Assembly: GCA_013350335.1 (NCBI GenBank)
Contig: CM023537.1
Location: forward strand, 10,720,438-10,784,437
Source: Chimonanthus salicifolius
Taxonomy: Eukaryota; Streptophyta; Magnoliopsida; Laurales; Calycanthaceae
Length of the DNA stretch: 64,000 nucleotides
Direction: 5' to 3'
Shown here: in pieces, positions 33,701 through 45,700 of the stretch
Layout: each line of letters begins with the position of its first letter
How positions within the stretch are numbered: the first letter of the stretch is position 1
Made by a program: the position numbers and the translations under genes
The notes under the pieces: model-generated
Seen by the model: the letters and a program-made list of their open reading frames with translations, nothing else
What the model was told of the DNA's origin: nothing
Databases searched by the model: none

Positions 33701-36700
33701 CATAATATTTAGGAAACCAAATTTAGGCATTTAGGGTCACACTATCCCTTTTCCTGCGTCAAATTGGTATCAGTAGCCAAGGTTGGGTTGTTTTCTTAAA
33801 CACCCACGGTCTTAAGTTGCATCGCATATTAAAAAAAAATTAAGTAATTAATAATTTATTAATTAATTATAAAAAAATTGCATTGTATCATTCTTAGAGT
33901 TGGTCATTTTAGGACATTCAACATGGACACCGCACAACTTCTTAAGATTCTTGAAGACATTAATACCAGTTTAATCAACATCGAAACCAAAATGGAGAAA
34001 CATGCATTTTGCTTTCAATGCCGAATCTATGGGCATTTCCCAGATGAGTGACCCACTCAGGTTAAGAAAGTTGAGTGTGTCCCCATACCATCCCCATCCA
34101 TAGATCCTATTCCGGTGTCAGTGCCACCCAGTCTATCTGAGTCTGTACATGCATCTGCACCATACATTCATGAATCGCACGCTGAAATTAAAAGTCACAC
34201 TAATGGATGTGATGAACAATATGAGTTTACTATAGATTCTCAATGTGATCCAAGGAAAATGATGTGGATAATAATGTGGTAGACCTCACACCCAATCCAG
34301 AACTAACACCTTCACCTCCAAGCCCCACTCCACATCAGCATGACCCCGACCCACAGTCTGACATTCCCGACCCATCCCAGGACCCATGCTATGCACCTGT
34401 CCATGATCTAGTGGTTTTACCCACTAGTCTCACCTCACATCCGCATCACCTTGTCCCACCGATGCATCCTTCACCGGTCCGTCCTTCTTTTCCTTCTTTT
34501 TTTCCCAAAAGAGAAAAGATAAAATTTATCCTGGTAGAGGAAGATGTTTCCATCACTGCAGCAGGACACCACTTATATCCCGTGAAGTGGAATACCAAGT
34601 CCATGACTGGTGCCACTTCGTTGACCGTGAGAGCGCCTCAGCGACTTGCCCCGAATCTACTGGAGAGATATCAGAGTCTTGTTTCATCGGAGGAGTATGT
34701 TGTTCACACTTTTCTGCTGCCGACACCCAGAGTTGCTCGTGACATCCGCTTTGGTTTTCGAGTATACCATCGATGGTGGAGAGTTGATCCACCATTCTTA
34801 TTGTGGACCGATGATGTTTTGCCTGGTTGACATTTGAAGACCTCACATGCAAGTTTGCATTTTGTAGACCCCACACTAGGAAGACGCGTGCGTGGGTAGA
34901 TTTATCTTTTCATCTGCTTGAACTCGAGGTCGAGTTCTTTTTCAAATGGGGAGTTTGATGCGGAGCATATCAGTCCCACAGTGTTTCCGTGTCTTTTTTT
35001 TAGTAGATATTTTAGTTTATTTTTAGAAAAGGATATTAATGTAAATTTCGAGTTTCTTTTTTTGGGGTAAGAAGAAACTATAGCCCCTCTTGTAAGCTAG
35101 TTTTACAGACGATTGATAATAAGAATTGAAAGTTTTCGCAAATACCAATGAGTGGCGTGATTGATTTTAGAGTGATTCCCTTTGGCATGAAGCCTAGCGT
35201 GAGGCTACCATCTTTCTATCTTCTCCAGGCATTCTTCTCTTCTTTTTTTCTTCTTCTCCACATCAGCATGACCTCGACCCACAACCTGACATTCCCGACC
35301 CATCCCAGGACCCATGCTATGCACCTGTCCATGATCCAGTGGTTTTACCCACTAGTCTCACCTCACATTCGCATCACCTTGTCCCACCCATGCATCCTTC
35401 TCCAAGCTTTCGCCAGCCCTTTTGATCTTTCCTTCCGTCGCATGTCCCTTCATATCCTTGTGCTATCCATCGTCCCTTTTTTCTTCCTTTATTTCCTTAT
35501 TTAAACCATGTACTTATTTAAGACTATAGGCCATTTCAATTAAAAATCACATGTGCCCCATTTCAGTCAAAATCATTCCACCCTTTTACTTAATTTTTCA
35601 TGTATTTATTTACATCAGATTTTGGGGATGTTTTTACATGATTATTTGTGATAAATCTTATATTAATTAATTGCATATATTACTTGATATTTAATTTCAG
35701 CTCATTTTAGCTTAGGGTGCATTATTTTCATCCCTCCTAATATTTAGGGAACCAAATTTAGGCATTTAGGGTCACCCTATCCCTTGTCTTGCGTCACTCT
35801 TCACCTAAGAAGGTATCTAGTGAAGAGCTTTGCCGTGAAAAATGGTCCAGGAAAGAATCTACCACCTTGGTAGGGGAAAATTCCTGCCAAAGCCAAGGAG
35901 CTACAATGTGGTGGATGAGATAGTGGAGTTAGATGACTGATTAGGGAAGATACTTTAAACTCCTTTGAAGGGTCTGTCTCCTGACCACAAGTTAATGTCA
36001 TCCTCATCCCTGCATATGAAAACATTGTTAAGAACAATAGACTAACATATTCAATCAATTCTCCCTTAGAAAAGGGACGCCAGACGCCTAAACTCTAGAC
36101 ACCAAACCACTACTCCCCAAAAAATTTGGTAACAGTCACTCACCCTTACCGCCTTATAAGGGCACACCCGATATAACCAATAAAAGGACTCTCTAAGACT
36201 TGACTCGCTTAGCCAAAGGTCCTTTCAAAATGACACTCAAAACCCATTTCCCACCAAAAACGTCAAACTTTTCCTATATACTCTCCCAATGGAAGACTTC
36301 TCACTACCCATTTCAAAAGCTACTCTCACCACCCAAGACCCTTTTTTAAACTTTTACTCAAATCCCACCCCCACTCCCTCTCCCCATAAAGAGAGCATAG
36401 AACTTCCTCCACATAGCATGAACTTCATTTTCATATCTCCATGGTCATTTACATAGGAGTGCACCATTTCTATCTCTAAGTTTAGTGATTCTAGGTCCCC
36501 CTGCTTTTTTGGTTTTGATACATCCTCTCAATTGACCAAATTTACCACTTGATTTTCTCAAGCTTCTTGACCACTGCCATAGGAATTTGAGACATGGACA
36601 TATAGTATACTGTGAGATAAAAAGAGGGCTTGATTAAGGTGAGTCTTCCTCCTTTAGACAAACAATTCTTGTCCTCATGGACAGTTTCTTCTCAAAATTT

Positions 36701-39700
36701 TCCACACAGGGTCCGATAAAGATTACGACCTTAGGTTCACACCAATGGGAAGACCTGGATATTTAATAGTAAATTTGCCCACTGCACAACCCATGATTGT
36801 AGCAAGGTTAGAAACTACATCCTCACTCAGTTTGATTCCAATCATCAAACTCTTGCCCAGATTCATCTTCAACCTAAAGACCAGCTCAAATAGTCTCAAA
36901 TTCTTCTAAGCGTTTGTATCTCTTCGATGTTTGCTTAAAACAAGAGTGTCATTTGCAAATTGTAAATGAGATACTACCAATCAATCCCTGCATACTTCAA
37001 ATCCCTTTATCAAATTACTATCCCTGGGTTTCATCATTAGCTTGTTAAAATCTTATGCAACCAAAGTGGAAAAGGCCTCCTGAAGTTAAGACAGGTCTTG
37101 GGGATCCGTTGATCAAGACCAAATATGATGCATCCAGTATACATGCCATACATGCCTTCATCCACTAAATCCATTTGACACTAAATCCCATTTGTTGAAG
37201 AAACTCAAACCCATTCAATGTGATCATTGGACTTTTCCATGCCTGTCTTTAATAACAATCCCTCTTTTTTCAATCTCTTCTTAGTGTGAATCAGTTCAAT
37301 GGCAATAAAAAGCCCCATCAAGAATTTGCCCATCACCAATAAAAGCTTCCTGTGTCACTCCAATAATACTCAAAAGAACCAACCGCAATCTGTTAGCTAG
37401 TAATTTGGAGATGGCTTTGTAGATACATCCCACTAACGTAATAGAGTGGTAATGCGAAAGTTCAGATATACCTTCTTTCTTGAGGACAAGGGTAATAAAG
37501 GTGTGTTTCACCTCCCAATTAGTGATTCCTCTATCAACAAATTCTGCCACCACTCTTTTAAAATCAACTCTCAGGGTTGCTGTTAGTGCTTACAAACTCA
37601 AATTAGACTGGCCAGTTCAACCTAGTTCAACCAGAACCGGTGCTTGAAACAGTCTGGTATAATGCAAAAAACCACTGGGAAGCAAAACCATCTGGATTTT
37701 TTTTACTGCTAAAAACCAAGAACTGGTGAATCATGGTTTACATCAGGAAAAGGGGAAAAAGGGTCGGCTTTAGGGCTCATCTACACTTTTATTCCACTTT
37801 TCAGTATCGATCTGCAGCGCTGGTGATGAAACAGTACAACAAGGTGACGACAATCACGACTTCCAATATTTCCGTCTTTGTTGCTAGATCTTTTCTTCAT
37901 CTTTTCTTAATACTCCTCTCTTTTTTTACTTTCCTCCTCTCTTTTTCCCCTCAACAGCATAATCTCCACAGAAATCAGAGCAGAAACTCACCAGATCGGC
38001 TTCCATAAAAATATCTCACATTTTTCTTTTACTCATTCCTCAACTTCTTTTTTTGGGTTATGCTCCTCAACTTCTTAAAAGATGGTTAATCTGTTGGAGA
38101 AGATTAAAGATGAAAGTTAAAAAAAAAAAGAACAAAAAGACAATCCATTAACCATGAGTCCTTCACAACTCACATGCCAAATGTTTTATTTACTCATCTT
38201 CAACCACCAACTGCTTTTATTTTTAGATTTTTTTTAATCCTTTGTACTTTAATGTACTTATCAACATCATTGTCTTATTTTATCCCTTCTAAATTTCTCC
38301 TTTTTTGGTTATATTTTTACTTTTATATTATTTTAGTTATAAATATTCATTGTATAATATACATAATGGTTCACAGTGATTTGATCCAATGAATGAACCT
38401 GATTAGACCAGAACATGAGAAAAAAAAAGGGTTCGATCAATGGTTTGGTTTTTATAGCATTTGATTGATTGATTGTTGTTGCTTTGTTGTGTGCACATGG
38501 GTGTTGGGTGTCTGTGTCATGCCCAATAAAATATGAGAGGGTTCATGTATGATCCCCACCCCCAATAAAAAATAATAATAATAATTAAAGGAAGAATCAA
38601 AACAACAAATAAGATACCTTAGCCAACCTCTTCGATTAAGCTGAAAAATATTATCGACTAAATTCAACAGCGGCACACTCAAATTAGGCGGCGTCCACTA
38701 CAAAGAAACAAGTACCAAAACAATGACAAGCATAGCTAAAATGAGGTAATATAAAAATAAATAAAAAAACTGCTATGAGCCTTTTAAATCATTGATGAAT
38801 ATAAAAACAAAAACTGGTGCCAAATTCCCAATGCATTATTGTTGGATTAGTGTCTTAAAACCATTCATTTACAAGGACTCATACATCAAACAAGACAAAA
38901 TTAATATTGGTCATGTTTAATGTATTTTCTCTCCTTCATTTTGAAAGGCTATCAATAGGGATGCCATTTTTTCTATTTTTGGGACACTATTTATTTAAAA
39001 TACCAAAAGTACCCTTTCTTTTACACAGTAACCAATGTTGTTTTGTCTTTTTCTAATGTCATTTGAATTAAAAAAAAAGGGAACTTTTGGTATTTCTAAA
39101 ACAATGGTGTCCCAATTGATGGTCTTTCGAAAAAAGAAAATCAAAGATTTCTCTTTTGTGAATAATAACAAATGGAAATAAAGATGGAGGTAACAGTAAC
39201 AGCAAAACAAAACTAACACATCAATTGTACAATCGATTAACTCTCTCAAATAAGTATACTATTTCACTTACAAAATAGCTATTAAACATGGATTCATCAT
39301 TGAAAGTTGGAGATTGCAAACGAAATAGCTATTTCACTTACAAAATCATTGTAAATGAAAAATAAACAAGCCCAGGAATAGCCAAGAATGTAACTCTTAG
39401 CTACTTTATGCTTCAAAATTGATTTTGAGAAGTCTCGGTTCGCCTTAAAAAATGGGTTGATGTCAATGAAATTAAGTATGAATTTCCCCTTTGTATGCAA
39501 CTTCTAAATTATAGTAGGTGTTATCATGTAATTCTATAGTAAATGTTTTGAGGGGAATGATTGATAGTTCAATACTTTCGAAGCCTCTTTCTTTAAGGTA
39601 TCATTAGACCCTTTATCCCATCTACCTAAGTTGAATTTCTTTGCTCTGCTTTTCCACTGACCTAATGATGTCCCCTTTCTCCTAATACTTTCTCGCTCTG

Positions 39701-42700
39701 CTTTTCCACTTACCTAATGATGTCCCCTTTCTCCTAATACTTTCTTCGCTCTGCTTTTCCACTGACCTAATGATGTCCCCTTTCTCCTAATACCCTCTAC
39801 TTGTAGGCTACGTTTGGATGGGAGGGTAAGAGGGGGTAACCCCCCGTTACCCCTTGTTGCCCTCGTTTGGTAACAAGGGGGTAAGCGTAAAAATTCAAAT
39901 TTTTACCCCTCTTGTCTCCCTTTTGAATACCCCCATGGGGCTTGGGGTATTCATTCTTGAATACCCCTCCTTACCCTCCCTTTTGCTCATGAGAATTTTT
40001 TTTTTTACATTTTATTTATTTATTTATTTTGGTGAGTACTTGGCTTTTATTTTTTTTTTTTAAAAGCACTCCATTATTTCTATTTGATAAATTTCATATC
40101 ACCAAACAACAAATTATATTTTTTTATGAAGAGATATGAAGATTTTTTTTTTTTCATTTATTGAAATTTAGAATAATAATAGTGCTTTTTTATTTATTTA
40201 TTATTTTTTAAGGAAACCTTTCCCCTATTTATCCCTTGCCTTCCTCTATTTTTCAATTATATATTATATAATTTTCTGAAACGTATTTGTCAAAATGTTC
40301 TATTTTTAAGGGGTGATTCTGTCGAAATTTCGATAGTGTCTCAAAACTCTGAAAAAGTTTGAGATTCATGATAATCTCTTTCAGGGTAATTAACAATTTA
40401 TTCTGTTAGAAGATTATTTTAAAAATGTGTCAACATTTTCAACGTGATACATTTGGGTGAGGGGTAAATTTTTACAGGGGTTACCCTTGAGTAGGGGTAA
40501 ACTGACATATTAATAATTTTATTAAATCTATATAATATAAAAATAAAATTTCTGCAACATTTTCAATGTGATGCATTTGGGTGAGGGGTAAATTTTTACA
40601 GGGGTTACCCTCGAGTAGGGGCAATTGTAAGTAGGGGTAAACTGACATATTAACAATTTTATGAGAATTAATAATTTTATTAAAACTATATAATATAAAA
40701 ATAAAATTTCTGCAACATTTTCAACGTGATGCATTTTAGTGAGGGGTAAATTTTTACAAGGGTTACCCTTGAGTAGGGGTAATTGTACGTAGGGGTAAAC
40801 TGACATATGAACAATTTTATGAGAATTAATAATTTTATTAAATCTATATAATATAAACATAAGGGATAATTGTATGTAGGGGTAAACTGACATATTAACA
40901 ATTTTATGAGAATTAATAATTTTATTAAATCTATATAATATAAAAATAAAACTTCTGCAACATTTTCAACGTGATGCATTTGGGTGAGGGGTAAATTTTT
41001 ACAGGGGTTCCCTTTGAGCAGGGGTAATTGTAAGTAGGGGTAAATTGACATATTAACAATTTTATAAGAATTAATAATTTTATTAAATCTATATAATATA
41101 AAAATAAAATTTCTACAACATTTTCAATGTGATGCATTTGGGTGAGGGGTAAATTTTTACAGGGGTTACCCTTGAGCAGGGGTAATTATAAGTAGGGGTA
41201 AACTGACATATTAACAATTTTATGAGAATTAATAATTTTATTAAATCTATATAATATAAAAATAAAATTTCTGCAACATTTTCAACATGATGCATTTTAG
41301 TGAGGGGTAAATTTTTATAGGGGTTACCCTTGAGTAGGAATAATTGTACGTAGGGCTAAACTGACATATTAACAATTTTATGAGAATTAATAATTTTATT
41401 AAATCTATATAATATAAAATAAAATCTCTGCAACATTTTCAACGTGATGCATTTGGATGAGGGGTAAATTTTTATAGGGGTTACCCTTGAATAGGAGTAA
41501 ACTGACATATTAACAATTTTATGAGAATTAATATTTTTATTAAATTCATATAATATAAAAAATAATAATTATAATTTTTATGAAGAGATATGTTGATATT
41601 TTTTATTTATTTATTGGGATTTAAAATAGTAATATAAAAAAAAATCTTTATTTATTTTTTTAATATTAGAATGCAAGTGTTCATTTTAAATTATAATTAT
41701 GAAAAATAATTTATAAAAATTAGATAATATTATTATAAGTTATATTATTAGAATTTGCTTCATGAATATTATTTAATAATTATGTTTTATAAAAAAAAAT
41801 ATTAATATATTAGGTTACCCTTACTTGTAGTTACCAAACAAGATTTTTTACCCTTAGGGTAAGATTTTACTTTACCACTGCAATTACCAAACAAGATAAG
41901 GGTAATTCCAGTTCAAGGGTCACCCCTATTCAAGGGTGACCCCTACTTAGGGGTAACCCCTATAAAAATTACCCCCCATCCAAACGCACCCGTAATGTTT
42001 CAACTCAATGTCTTTCCAACTCTTATGTTTTGGTGCTGTTATTGGTCTTCTGGGATGTGCCCAAACTATCCTCCATTACATTCCCTCAAATTTTCTTCAG
42101 TAACCTTAAAGCTTTTTTACACCACATCCATATTAACATAGGCATTTTGTCACCAATACTGTGCAGACCTGTCTTTACTTCATAGCCTAGCATTTAGCTC
42201 CAATAGCATTGCAGAAATAAATAGTCTTGTAGAAATACCCATTTTAATCAATATAGTAATCTTTTATTACATAATACTAGCTTCAGTGCATTTTGCCCAC
42301 CCTGTGCACATCCTATCAGCCATATACAAGTCAGACCCTCCATTTTATTCTTCACTTGCAACTGAGTGTTGAAATTTCTTGTTAACTGTTTTTTTTTTTG
42401 AGACCTAGGGAAACCGCGAGCCCACCTCGACAGTCAGTAGTCATGTTGTCAAAGGGTGCTTACGTCTCGCCCTCCTAAAACCCTGGGGAGAGACCCCACA
42501 CCCACATAGAGTGCCTCCAGTTAACGCCACCAGAGATTGAACCTGCTACCTCTCACTGAAAGTAGTGGGAGGCAACCAGTTAGGATACCCAGTGTTGGGT
42601 CTAAAGCATTTTCAATTTTAATCATTTATCCTCCCTACTCTCAGATCCAAGACAATCCGTAATCGGATCAAGTTACAAATGGAGGACTGAGTTTTTCATC

Positions 42701-45700
42701 TACAACTTCGAGATTTAGCAGGAGCTAAATCCCCTCAACAAATGGAGCCATGATCCAGGAGGATCTCCCAGCAGAAAACACAGTATAGACTGTGTCAAAT
42801 TTGAAGAAAATCAAGTTCTGCACTGTCAGTCAATGTACCAAGCCACTGGCAGATCATCTAGTAGCTGGTCTGCACTATAGATAAGCCTGTGAATAGTACC
42901 AGTCGATGTGATCATTTTCCAAGGAGGCCCTTTTAACCCCTTTGCCCACTTGATCACGTTTAAGTCCCCTTCAATGATTAATTCCCCGCCCCCTGAATGA
43001 AGACTAATGTTGTGAAAATCGAATCGTATCGGAAAATCAGTATAGGGTGTGAATCGTGAATCATGTATCGGGAATCGTAGAATCGTAAGATTCATAATGG
43101 TTTTTTTTTAAATTATTCTAAAGCCACATCCACAAATTTGACATTTATCATTCATCGTAAATAACTATCCACACACAAAAAAAAAAAAGACACAAATATA
43201 TTAATATGAGATTTAAATATAAATATTAAGTACTGACAAATTTAAGAAATCAATAAATAAATCAAAGGCATTTAAATAAACCTTAATAGCATCGAAATAA
43301 TTAAAAAAAAAAAAAAATTAGAGCTATTTATTTTTTAAAATAGCATCCATGAAATAAATTTTTAAAAAAATTGAGCTATTTATTTTTTTAAATAGATACA
43401 AAGGATTGAAAAGAAAAAATAAAAAGATTTTTTTAATAAAAATAGAAAAAAAAGATGGTAAGAAATTAGAAATCTAAAAAAAAGTGTCACAACAGAAAAA
43501 AAAAACAAATCTAAAACAGCCCTTGTCCGAGGGCCTATTGAGGGCAAAGGAAAAAAAAAACCTTAACAGTCCTCATCCGAGGATACCTGAGAAGTTGTAA
43601 GTTAAATGTTCTGGACTTTCTGGAAATGAAATAAACTACAAAACGAAAGAAAAAAAGACGAAGGACCACATGGGAGATGGAAAATGAGCAGTAGACGAAG
43701 AAGAAGAAAGAGAAGGAGTGGAAAAAGATGACGAAACGAAGAAAAAGAAGAAAGAAACGAAAACAGAGAAGAAGGGAAAAAAAATACCTCGAAGGCTGGA
43801 AGCAAGAAGCACGACAAAAGGCGGCTTTGATAGCTTACTGAGAGTCCGTGAGAGGACCGAAAGCACGCTTCAACCTTCGACAGATAAAGATGTTGGTTGC
43901 AGAAGAAGCCAAAGGGAAGGAATGGTTTCGTTTTGGCTGTTGGGTCTCCAAGAGAAGCTTTTAAAGAGAGATTTATTGGTAAAAGAGTCCTAATGAATAG
44001 GCACACCTATATCCTTCTCTTTAAAAGCCATGCAAAATAGTCTCTTTCTAGATCCATGCAGTCTCGTCAGAATCGTCCGATTCTGCGATTCTGGGAGTCG
44101 AATTGTACGATTTGCGATTCAACCCTAAGATCACACTATTTTGGGGAAAAATCGATTTTAGGGCCATCGTATCGCCGGACCCCAAACTCGATTCGAATCT
44201 TACGATTTGAATTGAGTATCGTCCGATTTTAACAATACTGATGGAGACCGTATGGACAAGCTTTCCTAATACGTTTGAATCCCTTCGTCCTACCAGCGCG
44301 AAGAAAACTATGGATGTCCTACCATTGCAATCTCGAAGCACTCCACCTATGTCTGCCGGACCCGATTTTCCTCTTGCTACCCCATCAATGTTAAATTTAT
44401 GGATTCCAGGTTGAGGAGGGACCAAGAGGCTTGAGCTTTGACCTTCCTCGATCCTCTACTTAAACAGCCCATACCAGGAGCTGTAAAAGCCCATCCCACA
44501 AGACAACTACTGGAATGGTGTTCCAAATTGCTTTCATAGTAGGGACGAGATACTAAAGGAACCAGGATTGGACGATTCCTTCACAAGTCCTCTCGAATAC
44601 CCATGATACTCCCATCAAGTTTGCAAAACTTATCCATAATTTCCTAGTCATTGGGCATTCAACGAACAAGTGATCGACAAACACCTCCATGTGATCACAT
44701 AATGTGCAATATAGGTCATCATTGAACTGAGGGGTCCTCTTCTATTGAGTGCCATTCTGGAAAGCACCTTCCCTTTCAAGGTGCACCACATGAAAGTTTG
44801 TACTCTTGGGAGGACAAGATCTCTCCAAGCTAGGCACAATATAGGATCCTCCTCATTTTGCCCATTAAGAGCCAAACCAATCATTGATTTGATTGAAAAG
44901 GCTCTCGATGAGCCTCCAACCCATAACTCATCCTTTTCCTCCATGGATAGAGGGAACTCCCCTAAAAAAGCTTTCAGCTCATCGAAGCTATCTTGTTCGA
45001 AAGCCCTCAAATTTCTTTTGAAGTCTAGCTACCAAGAGACATTGCCATCTTCCGCTCTACAACAGTTCTTGAATAGCGCTTGCTTGTTCCTAGCGATCCT
45101 ATATAGCCTAGGATAGACATCTTTCAAGCATCTTTCTCCAAGCCACAAATCTGTCCATAAGAGGGTTTTGTCTCATTTTCCAACTAGCAACCTTAGTATA
45201 TCCCAATAGATGCGACCCACCAGCTTCCTCCGCTACCTACTCTCCACCACACCTTTACCACCTGTGACCGTACCTTTCCAAACTTTGCCCAAAGTCCACC
45301 CACTGATATCTAGAAAGTTGTAACTTGCAGTTAGCACCTTTGACCACAAAGCACCATTCTCCCTCTCGAATCTCTAGCTCCATTTACATAATAGAGCTTG
45401 GTTCCTGATTTCCAAGGAAACGATCCCTAGGCCACCCTTCGATTTAAGCTTGGTAACTTCGGACCAAGTCACCAAATGCACTCTTTTCCTATCTGTTTTA
45501 TCACCCCATAGGAAATTCCTAAACAACTAATCTCTCTTCCTCGCTACTCTAGAAATTTGAAAAATGGACATGTGAGTAGGAAGATTGATGAGAACGGATT
45601 TGATAAACGTTAGCCTACCTTTAATAGATAGTATTTCTTACCTCATCCATCCAATCTACTTTCGAACTTTTCCACCACCGAGGCCCATAACTTTTTTGAT

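Larger units (their letters stand above)
33085..35796 (+). mobile_element. Short LTR retrotransposon with CTCTT duplication
   Basis: CTCTT is duplicated at 33080-33084 and 35797-35801. Two LTRs start TGATGCGGAG and end GCGTCA: 33085-33761 (677 bp) and 34956-35796 (841 bp). A TGGTATCAGTAGC primer-binding-like site follows the 5' LTR (from about 33765). A polypurine tract, AAATGGGGAG, lies just before the 3' LTR. The 1.2 kb interior encodes only a gag-like fragment, with no protease, RT or integrase, so it is non-autonomous. Layout and tract resemble Ty3/gypsy-derived short elements. About 150 bp of the interior (34319-34472) is also present inside both LTRs. Confidence 0.9.
32119..37575 (-). 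mobile_element. LINE (RT, zf-RVT, RNase H), split by an LTR element
   Basis: Minus-strand translation gives an RT start (ITNWEVKHTFITLVLKKEG, about 37520-37460). It continues with FANDTLVLSKHRRDTN-like core sequence (about 36970-36920), the zf-RVT (ADIYCVLCGVAQETANHFLL, about 33066-33005) and an RNase H end (RVADFAAKHGVSRLNIF, about 32330-32285). A T-rich run at about 32119-32147 marks the 3' poly(A). Many stops are present. An LTR retrotransposon inserted at 33085-35796 cuts it, and removing that restores continuity of the flanking LINE sequence. It lies in the 10.5 kb intron in the same orientation as the host gene. Confidence 0.8.

Noticed and set aside
40528..41295. Long overlapping minus-strand open frames
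   Set aside because: They run across the 158-bp tandem array and repeat the same peptide. They are products of the repeat, not genes.
39643..41580. CRISPR-like direct repeats
   Set aside because: Units are contiguous tandem repeats without unique spacers, in a plant nuclear intron.
43602..44006. Open frames on both strands in the hAT element
   Set aside because: A purine-rich block gives mirror open frames of low complexity with no domain and no transposase motif.
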